Assembly (NCBI RefSeq): GCF_041261205.1
Contig: NZ_JBGCCH010000009.1
Span: 248,001-312,000, forward strand
Source of the DNA: Catenulispora sp. MAP5-51
GTDB lineage: Bacteria > Actinomycetota > Actinomycetes > Streptomycetales > Catenulisporaceae
Direction: 5' to 3'
Length of the DNA stretch: 64,000 nucleotides
Made by a program: the position numbers and the translations under genes. This document shows positions 25,450 through 34,039 of the stretch, in pieces. Under the pieces are notes generated by a model. The model saw only the letters and a program-made list of their open reading frames with translations, was not told where the DNA came from and did not search any database. Numbering within the stretch: position 1 is the stretch's first letter; each line of letters starts with the position of its first letter.

Positions 25450-26706
25450 ATGGCGACGCACGAAGGGACGACTGGGATGACGGGGATGGTCGGGCTGTCG
25501 CGGGTGGCCGGAGGTGGAGCCGGCGCCTGGCGCCAGCGTGCCTGGCCGACCGCCGTGGCGGCCGGCCGGGGCCTGGTGCTCGCCCCGGTGTCGCTGCTGG
25601 CGGGGATCCCGCTGCTGGTGGCGGCGGCGCTGACGCTGGGCCTGATGCCGATCGGCGGCGGCGTGCTGGTGCCGCCGGTGATGCGCGCGGTGCGGGGCCT
25701 GGCGAACTGGGAGCGGCGGATCGCCGCGCGCTGGAGCGGCGTCGAGATCCAGGCGCCCTACCTGCCCCGGGCCGGCCGCGGCCGGCTGCGCTGGCTGCTC
25801 GGCGACCCGGCGACCTGGCGCGACCTGCTGTGGATGATCACGAACATCCCGGTCGGTATGGCGCTGGGGCTGCTGCCGCTGACGCTCGTCGGCTATTGCG
25901 TGGTCGGCTTGATCTCGATCCCGGGGCTCGCGCTGAGCGATGACCTCTTCTGGTGGTTCGGCCTGGGCTTCGGCCTCCCGGCGCTGGTGCTGGCGCCGTT
26001 CGCGGGCCCGGCGCTGATCCGGGCGCAGGCGCTGTGGGCCCGCCGGCTGCTGGCGCCGACCGATGTCGGCGAGCGGATCAGCACCCTGACCGTGACCCGC
26101 GAGCGGGTCAGCGACGACGCCGAGGCCGAGATGCGCCGCATCGAGCGCGACCTGCACGACGGGGCCCAGGCCCGGATGGCGGCGGTCGGGCTGAGCCTGG
26201 GCATGGCCGAGGACCTGATCCGCGAGAACCCCGACGAGGCGATCGCGCTGCTGGCCGAGGCCCGCGAGCACAGCGGTGCCGCGCTGGCCGAGCTGCGCTC
26301 GCTGGTCCGCGGGATCCTGCCGCCGGTGCTGGCCGAGCGCGGCCTGGGGGACGCGCTGCGGGCCCTGGCCTACGCCTCGCCGATCCCGGTGGAGGTGCGC
26401 TGCGAGCTGTATCCGACAGAGCGGCTGCCGGCCCCTCGCGAGTCGGCTCTGTACTTCGGGATCGCCGAGGCGCTGGCGAACGTGTTGAAGCACAGCGGCG
26501 CGCCGCGCGCCCGCATCGACGTGTTCCGCCGCGAGGACCGCGTGGTCGCCGAGGTGTGGGACGAGGGCTCCGGGGGCGCGGACGTGGACGGCGGGCTGGG
26601 GCTGGCCGGCGTGCGGCGGCGGCTGGCGGCGTTCGACGGGGGCCTGGCCGTGGACAGCCCGGTCGGCGGGCCGACCACGGTGCGGCTGGAGGTGCCGTGC
26701 GAGTGA
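25450..26706 (+). CDS. Sensor histidine kinase with PF13796-type putative sensor domain
   Basis: 418 residues. Residues about 35-195 form the 'putative sensor' membrane domain with four helices (GLVLAPVSLLAGIPLLVAAA; NIPVGMALGLLPLTLVGYCV). HisKA_3 phosphoacceptor motif: EMRRIERDLHDGAQARMAA. The GHKL domain has N-box GIAEALANVLKHSG and G-box WDEGSGG/GLGLAGVRRRLAAFDGG. It lies 9 nt after the permease gene and is followed by its regulator. It probably detects a membrane-active compound handled by the transporter. Confidence 0.94.
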   Translation: MATHEGTTGMTGMVGLSRVAGGGAGAWRQRAWPTAVAAGRGLVLAPVSLLAGIPLLVAAALTLGLMPIGGGVLVPPVMRAVRGLANWERRIAARWSGVEIQAPYLPRAGRGRLRWLLGDPATWRDLLWMITNIPVGMALGLLPLTLVGYCVVGLISIPGLALSDDLFWWFGLGFGLPALVLAPFAGPALIRAQALWARRLLAPTDVGERISTLTVTRERVSDDAEAEMRRIERDLHDGAQARMAAVGLSLGMAEDLIRENPDEAIALLAEAREHSGAALAELRSLVRGILPPVLAERGLGDALRALAYASPIPVEVRCELYPTERLPAPRESALYFGIAEALANVLKHSGAPRARIDVFRREDRVVAEVWDEGSGGADVDGGLGLAGVRRRLAAFDGGLAVDSPVGGPTTVRLEVPCE

Positions 26707-26731
26707 GGGCTGTGTGAGTGAGGGACGTCGA

Positions 26732-27379
26732 ATGCGCGTAGTGCTGGCCGAGGACCAAGCCCTCCTGCGGGACGGCCTGGTCCGGCTGCTTTCCGCCCAC
26801 GGCTTCGAGGTCGTCGCGGCCGTCGAGACCGGCCCGGACCTGGTCGACGCGCTGGTCGCGGAGCGGCCGGACGTGGCCGTGGCCGACATCCGGCTGCCGC
26901 CGACGTATCGGAACGAGGGCCTGGCCGCCGCCCTGGAGGCGCGCCGCCGGCTGCCGGGTCTTCCGGTGCTGATCCTGTCGCAGCACGTCGAGCCGCTGTA
27001 CGCCCGCGAGCTCCTGTCCGACAGTGCCGGGGCCATCGGGTATCTGCTGAAGGACCGCGTTTCGAACGTGCGTTCGTTCCTGGACGCGGTGCGGACCGTC
27101 GCCGGCGGCGGCACCACCATGGACCCCGAGGTCGTGGCCAAGATGCTGGCCCGCCGCTCCCGCGACGAGCGGCTCGGCGCGCTCACGCCGCGCGAGCGCG
27201 AAGTGCTGGCCGCGATGGCCGAAGGGCACGCCAACGCCGGTATCGCGGCGCGGTTGGTGATCACCGAGAAGGCGGTCAGCAACCACATCAACACCATCTT
27301 CGCCAAGCTCGGGCTGCTGCCGGATCTGGACGGCAACCGCCGGGTGCTGGCCGTGCTGGCCTTCCTCGACGCGGCCTGA
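26732..27379 (+). CDS. NarL/LuxR-type response regulator
   Basis: 215 residues from ATG 26732, which has AGGGA 8 nt upstream; GTG 26714 in frame is possible. Receiver: LAEDQ acidic pair, phospho-Asp in VAVADIRLPP, Lys in GYLLKDRV. LuxR helix-turn-helix: LTPREREVLAAMAEGHANAG...ITEKAVSNHINTIF. Partner of the kinase at 25450; most likely activates the same operon from the direct repeats near 23174-23199. Confidence 0.94.
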   Translation: MRVVLAEDQALLRDGLVRLLSAHGFEVVAAVETGPDLVDALVAERPDVAVADIRLPPTYRNEGLAAALEARRRLPGLPVLILSQHVEPLYARELLSDSAGAIGYLLKDRVSNVRSFLDAVRTVAGGGTTMDPEVVAKMLARRSRDERLGALTPREREVLAAMAEGHANAGIAARLVITEKAVSNHINTIFAKLGLLPDLDGNRRVLAVLAFLDAA

Positions 27380-27635
27380 ATCCTCCCCGGGACCGTTCGG
27401 AGGGGATGTCCCGTGCAGCTTCATGTGCAGGCGGAACGGGACTCTTACCGGCCACCGTGCTTCAAGCCGGTTCCGAAGTCGCGGGTTTTTCCTCTCCCTG
27501 GGCTATGTTTGGGCACGTCGAATGCATGACAATGGGCCCGGCGCCGCAGATCGAGTTTGGATCCGGTGGAACGGGTAGCGGTGTTCGCGGTTGCCGACGG
27601 ATCGGACGCGAGGAAGGGGTGGCGATGACCGACGG

Positions 27636-28064
27636 TCAGCGTCCGCTGCCGCTCCCGCTGATGTCGAGCACGAACAGGTCGGCGACGCCGGCCAGCTGGA
27701 GCACCCGGAGCACCGCCTCCGAGGGCGCGGCCAGCGTCAGCCGCGCGTCCGAGGCGCCGGCCTTGTGCTGGGCGCGGATCAGCGTGCGCAGGCCCATGGA
27801 GTCCAGGAACGCCACCCGCGAGCAGTCCACGACGACGTGCGCCCCGGGGCGCACGTACTCGTCCAGCACGCTCCACAGGGTGTCCGCCGCCGCCAGGTCC
27901 ACGTCGCCGGCCACGGTGACCGTGACGGCCCCGCTGTCCTTGCCGGCCCCGCCGTCCTTGCCGTCCCTGCCGTCACTGCCGTCACTGACGTCCCCGGACA
28001 CCGCGGCGGCTCCGCCCCGGTCCGGGTCGCTGTCGACCTCGACCGAGAAGCCCTCGACCGCCAT
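27636..28064 (-). CDS. STAS-domain anti-anti-sigma factor
   Basis: 142 residues. A non-conserved N-terminal stretch with Asp/Gly/Ser repeats (SDGSDGRDGKDGG, about residues 27-45) is followed by a STAS domain: TVAGDVDLAAADTL and the phosphorylation loop VDCSRVAFLDSMGLRTL, where Ser in DSMG is the residue phosphorylated in SpoIIAA/RsbV. ATG 28064 has a good GGAGG site. It is divergent from two anti-sigma-type genes and a SigF-like sigma gene, and is the likely antagonist that frees that sigma factor. Confidence 0.9.
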   Translation of the reverse strand: MAVEGFSVEVDSDPDRGGAAAVSGDVSDGSDGRDGKDGGAGKDSGAVTVTVAGDVDLAAADTLWSVLDEYVRPGAHVVVDCSRVAFLDSMGLRTLIRAQHKAGASDARLTLAAPSEAVLRVLQLAGVADLFVLDISGSGSGR

Positions 28065-28151
28065 GATGCCTCCTGTTTTCCCACCCAGCCCGCGTGATCC
28101 CGGATCGCTACCGACGATATCGGGTCGGCTCACGGCTGGGAATCTGGCTCG

Positions 28152-28604
28152 ATGACGTCGCGCCGGACGGCCCACACGCACCTGGAGCCGGGGCCCTCCG
28201 CGCCGGCCGGCGCCCGGGCCTTCCTGACCGAGACCTGCCTGCGCTGGCACGCCGAGGACTTCGTCACCGACGCCGCGCTGGTGGTCAGCGAGCTGGTCAC
28301 GAACGCCGTCCGGCACGCCGGGACCGAGATGCGCCTGGCCCTGGAGCTGCGGGACGGGACGCTGACCATCCGGGTCCACGACCACGGTCCGGGCCTGCCC
28401 CGGCTCATCCCGCCGGCCGAGCGCGGTTTCGGCGGCCAGGGCCTGGCCATCGTGGTGCGATTGGCCCAGGCCTGGGGGGTCGCGGTCGAGGACGGCGGCG
28501 GAAAGGCCGTATGGTGCCGACTCGGGCCGCGAGCCGCGGTACCGGCTGGGGCGGGCTCACAGGGGTCGCTGTGGAAAGGGGAGCAGGACGTATGGAGCGC
28601 GTAA
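28152..28604 (+). CDS. RsbW/SpoIIAB-like ATP-binding anti-sigma protein
   Basis: 150 residues, single GHKL ATPase domain with intact N-box LVVSELVTNAVRHAG, G1 box HDHGPGLP and G2 box RGFGGQGLAIVVRL. Members phosphorylate STAS antagonists and bind sigma factors. Its gene overlaps the next anti-sigma-type gene by 13 nt, and that one overlaps the sigma factor gene by 4 nt, so all three are one operon. The C-terminus after about residue 128 is not conserved. Confidence 0.9.
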   Translation: MTSRRTAHTHLEPGPSAPAGARAFLTETCLRWHAEDFVTDAALVVSELVTNAVRHAGTEMRLALELRDGTLTIRVHDHGPGLPRLIPPAERGFGGQGLAIVVRLAQAWGVAVEDGGGKAVWCRLGPRAAVPAGAGSQGSLWKGEQDVWSA

Positions 28605-29089
28605 GCGGTGTGGGTGGTGAGGCCGGCGTGGGCGCGGGTGCCGACGGCGGCCGTGCGGGCACGGACGGCCGTGTCCCGGTGACGCTGAGCATCCCCGCCG
28701 AACGCGACTACGTGGTGCTGGTCCGCTCGGCGGCCGGGCACCTGGGCGTGCGCGCCGGGTTCTCGATGGCCGAGATGGGCGACTGGCGCCTGGCCGTCGA
28801 CGAGGCCTGCGGCCTGCTGCTGCTCCCGGATGAGGTGGACGCCATCGGCGAGGAGCTGGACTGCGTCTTCCGCCTGAGTCCGGCCGGGCTGTCGCTGACC
28901 GTGTCCGCCGAGGCCAGGCCCGGCTCCAAGCCGCAGGTCGGCGGCTTCGGCTGGTCGCTGCTGGCGGCCCTGGTCGACGACCTGCAGTGGGCCGAGGAGG
29001 AGGGCCGCGTCCGGGTCGACATCGTCAAGCGCGCGGCAGGTCACGGCTTGCCAGGACCGGACGGCACGGCCCGGGCGGGGGTGCGGTGA
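28592..29089 (+). CDS. Divergent anti-sigma regulatory factor coupled to the sigma gene
   Basis: 165 residues. After a Gly-rich N-terminus (about 1-28), the fold follows actinobacterial RsbW-type proteins (VTLSIPAERDYVVLVRSAAGHLG; DWRLAVDEACGLLLLP; FGWSLLAALVDDLQW). In the N-box the catalytic Glu is present (DEA) but the Mg-binding Asn is replaced by Leu, and the G boxes are weak, so kinase activity is doubtful while sigma binding may remain. ATG 28592 lies inside the preceding gene; the stop shares GTGA with the sigma gene. Such direct coupling is the rule for a cognate anti-sigma factor. Confidence 0.85.
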   Translation: MERVSGVGGEAGVGAGADGGRAGTDGRVPVTLSIPAERDYVVLVRSAAGHLGVRAGFSMAEMGDWRLAVDEACGLLLLPDEVDAIGEELDCVFRLSPAGLSLTVSAEARPGSKPQVGGFGWSLLAALVDDLQWAEEEGRVRVDIVKRAAGHGLPGPDGTARAGVR

Positions 29090-30258
29090 GCACTCGGGGG
29101 AGCGGTCCCGGTCCGGCTGCGTCCGGCCGCGGCGGTCCCGGGCACGACGGCGACGCGGTGCGCTCGGCGGCTGAGGCTGGGCAGGCGGGTCAGGCAGGGC
29201 AGGCAGGTCAGGCAGGGCAGACGGGTCAGTCGGGGCAGATGGGGCCGGCCGCCGCGCAGGCCGTCCCGGGCTCGGCTCCCGCTCCCGCACCGGCTCCGGC
29301 TCCCGCCCCGACCCCGGCGCCCCAGCCGGTGCCGGCCGCACCGGCTGCACCAGCCGCGCCGCGCGCGGTGCGGGCCGACCGCCGGCTGCCCGACCAGGAC
29401 ACCGACATCCCCCTGCCGAGCATCCCCTCCCCGCGGCTCGGCGGCGCGCCGCGGGACCGCGCCGAGCACCGCGCGGAGATCCACCGCCGCTTCGAGCTGC
29501 TGGCGGAGTGCGAGCCGGACAGCGCGAGCCACCGGGCCCTGCGCGACGAGCTGATCGCCGAGCACATGAACTACGCGCGCTACGTGGCCTCGCGCTTCAG
29601 CGTCCCGGCGGACACCGCCGAGGACCTGGAGCAGGTGGCGTACCTGGCGCTGATCAAGGCGGTCGACAACTTCGACCCCGCGCGCGGCACGGCGTTCCTG
29701 GGCTACCTCACCCCGATGGTGGCCGGCGAGATCAAGCGCTACTTCCGCGACTCCACCTGGGACGTCCACGTCCCGCGCCGCATGCAGGAGCTCAGCCTGG
29801 CCCTGCACGGCGCCCCGGCCGAGCAGCTGGAGCGCCGCCTGGGCCGCTCCCCGACGATCGCCGAACTGGCCGAGCACCTCGGCGCGCAGCCGGAGGAGAT
29901 CGTCGAGGCCTTCGACGCCTCGGCCGCCTACAGCGCCACCTCCCTGGAGCGTCCGCTGGTGCCCGGCGACGAGCAGGGCGCGAGCCTGGGCGAGACGCTC
30001 GGCGTGGACGATGACGCCTACGAGTGGGTCGTCGACCGTGAAGCGCTCAAGCCATTGCTGGCCGCGCTCCCGGAGAAGGACAAGCGGATCCTGCTTATGC
30101 GCTTCTTCCGCGGCATGACACAGAGCCAGATCGGGACCGAGCTCGGCGTGTCGCAGATGCAGGTCTCGCGCTATCTCACGCGGATCCTGAGCACGCTGCG
30201 CGACGCGGTGCTGGTGGACGACGGCGAGGAGCCCGGCAAGGCGGACGGCAGGAAGTGA
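29086..30258 (+). CDS. SigB/SigF/SigG-family alternative sigma factor
   Basis: 390 residues from GTG 29086. About 135 N-terminal residues are low-complexity (AGQAGQ repeats, then Ala-Pro repeats) and not part of the family. Sigma regions: 2 (YVASRFSVPADTAEDLEQVAYLALIKAVDNFDPARGTAF in two parts), 3 (LERRLGRSPTIAELAEHLG) and 4 (LPEKDKRILLMRFFRGMTQSQIG; VSQMQVSRYLTRIL). This is the stress/sporulation group controlled by partner switching. Translation is coupled to the anti-sigma-type gene upstream. Together with the divergent STAS gene it forms a complete switch. Confidence 0.94.
   Translation: MSTRGSGPGPAASGRGGPGHDGDAVRSAAEAGQAGQAGQAGQAGQTGQSGQMGPAAAQAVPGSAPAPAPAPAPAPTPAPQPVPAAPAAPAAPRAVRADRRLPDQDTDIPLPSIPSPRLGGAPRDRAEHRAEIHRRFELLAECEPDSASHRALRDELIAEHMNYARYVASRFSVPADTAEDLEQVAYLALIKAVDNFDPARGTAFLGYLTPMVAGEIKRYFRDSTWDVHVPRRMQELSLALHGAPAEQLERRLGRSPTIAELAEHLGAQPEEIVEAFDASAAYSATSLERPLVPGDEQGASLGETLGVDDDAYEWVVDREALKPLLAALPEKDKRILLMRFFRGMTQSQIGTELGVSQMQVSRYLTRILSTLRDAVLVDDGEEPGKADGRK
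29171..29238 (+). repeat. In-frame GGGCAG/GGTCAG tandem repeat in the sigma gene
   Basis: About ten 6-nt units (GGGCAG, GCAGGT, GGTCAG variants) encode Gly-Gln-Ala triplets. Being nearly a multiple-of-three repeat, it can change length without frameshift. Confidence 0.7.
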
Positions 30259-30313
30259 GGGGCGGGCCGCGGTCCGGCCCGTCCGCCTAGTCGATCCAGT
30301 CCGTCTGGTCCGT

Positions 30314-30709
30314 CTAGTCCATCAGCTCCGCCAGCACCCGCAGCAGCCGCGTGACGTCCACCGGCTTGGGCACGTGCGCGTCCATCCCGGCGGCCAGCGC
30401 CTTGGCCTGGTCGGCGGCCGTGGCCTCGAACGTCACCGCGATGATCGGGGTGGCCGCGCCGTGGTCGAGCTCGCGCATGCGGGCCGCGGTGGTGTAGCCG
30501 TCCAGGCCGGGCATCGTGACGTCCATCAGGACCGCGCGGATCGTCGGGTCGTGCTCGACCGCGTGCAGGCCGTCGCTGCCGCTGGCGGCCCGCACGATCG
30601 TCAGGCCGCGGGCACTGAGCGCGCTGCCGAGCGCGAAGGCCCCGCGCGGGTCGTCGTCCACGATCAGGACCTTCTCGCCGTCGAAGCGAGGTTCGGCAGG
30701 GTGCGCCAT
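30314..30709 (-). CDS. Stand-alone response-regulator receiver domain
   Basis: 131 residues, a lone receiver of the kind found in hybrid-kinase C-termini: KVLIVDDDPRG acidic cluster, phospho-Asp in AVLMDVTMPGLDGY, switch Thr in IIAVTFEATA and Lys in HVPKPVD. No output domain. It is convergent with the SigF-like gene. It may relay phosphate to a PP2C phosphatase or act by protein contact in the same sigma switch, but no partner kinase is adjacent. Confidence 0.9.
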   Translation of the reverse strand: MAHPAEPRFDGEKVLIVDDDPRGAFALGSALSARGLTIVRAASGSDGLHAVEHDPTIRAVLMDVTMPGLDGYTTAARMRELDHGAATPIIAVTFEATAADQAKALAAGMDAHVPKPVDVTRLLRVLAELMD

Positions 30710-30843
30710 CCCTCCATACTCCGCTGTCGCCCGGCTTTTGAGAACTCTGATTCGAATCCGGGCTCTGAGGTCTCGGATTGGCCGATGCCGAACCGGGTAA
30801 CGGCGGGTGTTCCGGCACCGGGCCGGGCTCGGGAGGGGTCGTC

Positions 30844-31341
30844 GTGGCCGTCACTGTGATCGTCGTCCTGGTCGTCCTCGCCGCCGCGGCGGCGATGCTG
30901 TTCCTCGCTCCCGCCGGCTGGCGCACCTCGGCCGCGGGCACCTTCGGCGGACTGTCCACGCGCGTCGGCAAGTTCATCGAGAGCGGGCGTGCCGATCCGC
31001 GCACCACAGGTCGCATCGGCGGCGCCGCGGCCACGCCCCCGCCGCCGCGCTTCAGCGACGCGGACCGCGCGTACCTGGACGGCGTGTGGCGGCACGTACA
31101 GAGCACTTTCGTGAGCGATCCCCGGGTCGCCGTGACCCTGGCGCGCAACACCGCCGAGGGCTTCTTCATGGCGCACGGCGTCCCGACCGACGGGCTGCCC
31201 GAGGCGCCGGACGCCGCCGGCGCCGGGGCCGGCCGCGGTGACGAAGCGGTCGAAGCCGCCGAATCCGTCGAGGACACCGAGGCCCTGAGGCAGCGGCTGC
31301 TCGCGATCAAGACGTGGACGGACCGGGAGGCCGCCCGCTGA
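30844..31341 (+). CDS. Hypothetical single-pass membrane protein
   Basis: 165 residues from GTG 30844 (GGGAGGGG 5 nt upstream; a TTG at 30778 would extend it). One N-terminal helix (TVIVVLVVLAAAAAMLFLAP) is followed by a hydrophilic helical part with the pattern DRAYLDGVWRHVQSTFVSDP and LARNTAEGFFMAHGV, resembling short actinobacterial proteins that start with a signal anchor and end in an acidic tail. No function recognised. Its stop lies 66 nt before the paired-hairpin element R1. Confidence 0.65.
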   Translation: MAVTVIVVLVVLAAAAAMLFLAPAGWRTSAAGTFGGLSTRVGKFIESGRADPRTTGRIGGAAATPPPPRFSDADRAYLDGVWRHVQSTFVSDPRVAVTLARNTAEGFFMAHGVPTDGLPEAPDAAGAGAGRGDEAVEAAESVEDTEALRQRLLAIKTWTDREAAR

Positions 31342-31683
31342 GCCGGCGCGGCTGCCGTCGCCGTACCCGGCAGCCGCGCCGTTTTCTCAGGCGCCCCTGA
31401 CTGATGTGTGGCTGGTTGCGGGTTTGTTTGTGGGCTGATAGTCACAGGCGTTTTTACGGCTTCGCGCAGGGTTTGCGGGATCCGTTGGTGGCGCGGGTCG
31501 GGGGTGGCGCTGGTTTCGTGGGGCGGCGGTGGTGTGGGTAGGTGGTTGGCTCTACTGCGACGGTCAAAGGCCACAGTCAAGAGCCTGAAGAGCGCCTCCG
31601 GCGGCGCCTGCGCGGCGAGCGGCCTGGCTCCGGGGAGTGGGGGTTGCGCTGTCGGGCGGCGGTCGTTGCTTGTGGTCGCCTTC

Positions 31684-31838
31684 GTCCCGGATTCCCCGTC
31701 GCATCGTCGCCTAACGGAAGCAGACCGGTCCGGTGGTATCAAGTCGGATCGCCCAGCTGGTGGTCCAGTATCAGCGACTTGACACCACCGGCCCGGCCTG
31801 CTTGGCTTCGCCCGCCGAAGCGACGGGGAATCCGGGAC
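31684..31838. repeat. Hairpin module A of element R1
   Basis: 155-bp module bounded by the 19-bp inverted repeat GTCCCGGATTCCCCGTCGC and its complement. A second, nested, roughly 28-bp inverted repeat surrounds a 25-nt centre (left part CCGGTGGTATCAAGTCG, right part CGACTTGACACCACCGG). Nearly identical to module D of R2 in reverse orientation. Confidence 0.85.
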
Positions 31839-31912
31839 AACCCCGGTCTGTGGTGTGGACGGGGTCCACTCGGTGAGGCACAGCGGCGGCCAGGCGGTGT
31901 GTGCGTGGTGGG

Positions 31913-33434
31913 AGGTGTTCAATGGTGTGTGTAAGCGGGTGACCTGCACAGCAGCAAGCCTGGGCTTGGCTGCGGATGGGTAACTGGCTGTGAGTTCGAA
32001 AGTAGTGAAGCCGACGCGTGGAGTGACGGACATTAGCGATGCGGATCAGGTCCCAGCCGATGGCGAGCAGGCCGCGGCAGCGCAGCTGGCCCGGTTGCTA
32101 CCGCCACAGGCCCTTGATGCGTTGATCGCCGGCGCGCAGGCGACCGGGACCCCCCTGGACGGCCCGGACGGCCTGCTGGGGCAGATGACCAAGGCGGTGA
32201 TCGAACGGGCCCTGCAAACCGAGATGACCCACCACCTGGGCTATGAACACGGCGACAACGACGGGGCCGGGTCGGGTAACTCCCGAAACGGCTCCTACGG
32301 CAAGACGGTGCTGACCACGGCCGGGCCGGTGCGGATCGCCGTCCCACGGGACCGCAACGGCGAGTTCGCCCCGCAGATCGTGCCCAAGCGTTCCCGACGC
32401 CTGGGCGCGGTCGATGAGATGATTCTGTCGCTGTATGCCCGGGGCATGTCGACCCGCGACATCCGCGATCACCTGGCCGAGGTCTACGGCGCCGATGTGT
32501 CCCCGGCGCTGATCTCGAACATCACCGACGTGGTCGTCGATGAGATCACCACCTGGCAGAACCGGCCGCTGGAGGCGGTCTATCCGATCGTCTACATCGA
32601 CGCGCTGGTGGTGAAGATACGCGACGGTGGGGTCGTCACGAACAAGGCGGCCCACCTGGTGATCGGCGTCGATGTCGAGGGTGTCAAAAACGTACTGGGC
32701 ATCTGGATCGAGGCCAACGAGGGTGCGAAATTCTGGCTGACCGTGCTGACCGCTTTGAAGAACCGCGGTATGCGGGACGCGTTGATCGTGTGCTGCGACG
32801 GACTGCGCGGCCTGCCGGAGGCGATCAACGCCGTCTGGCCCAAGGCGACCGTGCAGACCTGCGTCACCCACCTGATCCGCAACTCGATGAAATTCGTGGC
32901 CTACAGCGAGCGCAAACACATCGCCCGCGCGCTGCGGCCGATCTACACCGCGATCGATGAGAACGCCGCGCTGCACGCCCTGGACGAACTGCGCGCCGAG
33001 CATGGCAAACGCTACCCCGGACTGGTCGCAGCCTGGGAAAGGGCTTGGGAGGCGTTCATCCCGTTTCTGTCCTTCGATACCGAGATCCGCCGGGTCATCT
33101 ACACCACCAACGCGATCGAGTCGATGAACTTCCAACTCCGCAAGACCCTGAAGACCCGCGGGCACTTCCCCAGCGACGAGGCCGCCATCAAGCTGCTCTA
33201 CCTCGGCATCCGCCGGATCGAAGGCCGTCACATCGACGGCGACGGCCCACTGCCAGCCGGCACCATCCGCGGCACCGGGACCATGGGCTGGAACCGCGCC
33301 CTCAACCACTTCGCGATCGTGTTCGGCGACCGACTCCCCATCTGATCGCCGACGCAAGCACCACCCCTGACCACCGCCGAGCCCTCGGCGGAAGGACAAC
33401 TGTCACCACGCTTACACACACCAGTTGACACCCT
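31913..33434 (+). mobile_element. IS256-family insertion sequence
   Basis: About 1.52 kb with imperfect terminal inverted repeats of 30 nt or so; both ends share TGGTGTGTGTAAGC (31923-31936 and the complement at 33409-33422). One transposase gene fills it. A clean 8-9 bp target duplication is not seen; diverged copies of CGTG(TG)GTGxGGGA flank both ends (31904-31913 and 33435-33448), matching the uninterrupted sequence in R2, so the insertion is probably not recent. Confidence 0.85.
31990..33345 (+). CDS. IS256-family (Mutator-type) transposase
   Basis: 451 residues, full length for the family. DDE triad: Asp204 in PIVYIDALVVKI, Asp270 in VCCDGLRGLPEAI, Glu377 in TNAIESMNFQLRK. The N-terminal region holds the QMTKAVIERALQTEMTHHLGY motif typical of IS256-family enzymes. 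GTG 31990; no frameshift or stop, so it may be active. It catalyses copy-out/paste-in movement of the element. Confidence 0.97.
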   Translation: MSSKVVKPTRGVTDISDADQVPADGEQAAAAQLARLLPPQALDALIAGAQATGTPLDGPDGLLGQMTKAVIERALQTEMTHHLGYEHGDNDGAGSGNSRNGSYGKTVLTTAGPVRIAVPRDRNGEFAPQIVPKRSRRLGAVDEMILSLYARGMSTRDIRDHLAEVYGADVSPALISNITDVVVDEITTWQNRPLEAVYPIVYIDALVVKIRDGGVVTNKAAHLVIGVDVEGVKNVLGIWIEANEGAKFWLTVLTALKNRGMRDALIVCCDGLRGLPEAINAVWPKATVQTCVTHLIRNSMKFVAYSERKHIARALRPIYTAIDENAALHALDELRAEHGKRYPGLVAAWERAWEAFIPFLSFDTEIRRVIYTTNAIESMNFQLRKTLKTRGHFPSDEAAIKLLYLGIRRIEGRHIDGDGPLPAGTIRGTGTMGWNRALNHFAIVFGDRLPI

Positions 33435-33469
33435 CGTGTGGTGCGGGAACCCTTCCCACAGGCGGGGTT

Positions 33470-33629
33470 GTCCCGGATTCCCCGTCGCTTCGGCGGTGCT
33501 TGCACAACCATCCCGGACTGGGCGGTGTCCAGCCGAACGAAACCGGTGGCCAGCAACAGCGATCCGGCTTGACACCGCCCAGGCCGGGATGGTTCCCTCC
33601 GGGCGACGAAGCGACGGGGAATCCGGGAC
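33470..33629. repeat. Hairpin module B of element R1
   Basis: 160-bp module with the same 19-bp terminal inverted repeat as module A but a different nested stem (AACCATCCCGGACTGGGCGG and its near complement, with CGGTGTC/GACACCG continuing it). Nearly identical to module C of R2 in reverse orientation. Confidence 0.85.
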
Positions 33630-34039
33630 AAAGCCGACCACAAGCAACGACCGCCGCCCGACAGCGCAACCCCCACTCCCCGGAGCCAGGCCGCTCGCCG
33701 CGCAGGCGCCGCCGGAGGCGCCCTTCAGCTCTTGACTGTGGCCTTTGACCGTCGCAGTAGAACCGACCACCTACCCACACCACCGCCGCCCCACGAAACC
33801 AGCGCCACCCCGACCCGCGCCACCAACGGATCCCGCAAACCCTGCGCGAAGCCGTCAAGAAACGCCTGTAAGCCACCCACCCCAGCCGCACCCACACAAG
33901 AAACTCACCCACACGTAGGCCAGGGGCGCCTTTTCTCACATACGCGCTTTCCGTCCGACCGTTTCAAAACCTGTGACCGGGTACCTGGCAGGGGCGCGGC
34001 GCCGCTGAACTCATCCGCGTATGCAGTGAGGAGGTTGCT

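Larger units (their letters stand above)
31407..33912. repeat. Paired-hairpin inverted-repeat element, copy R1 (split by IS256-type insertion)
   Basis: Non-coding element with long inverted arms: 31444-31702 is the near-exact reverse complement of 33611-33870, with weaker matching out to 31407 and 33912. The arms carry an internal palindromic CGCCTCCGGCGGCGCCTGCG core. Inside are hairpin modules A (31684-31838) and B (33470-33629) and a spacer (31839-31912 plus 33435-33469). An IS256-family element (31913-33434) sits in the spacer. Apart from the insertion the element matches R2 (44282-45342) closely. Many open frames cross it but none is conserved between arms, so it is judged non-coding. 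Confidence 0.85.

Noticed and set aside
23548-27336. Very long open frame (over 1,200 codons) on the minus strand opposite the ABC/two-component operon
   Set aside because: Caused by GC-rich third positions of the real plus-strand genes; no domains, Arg/His/Gln-rich nonsense composition.
31408-33940. Several 90-180 codon frames inside the arms and modules of R1 and R2
   Set aside because: Frames differ between the inverted arms and between copies; identity is at the DNA level, with no ribosome sites.
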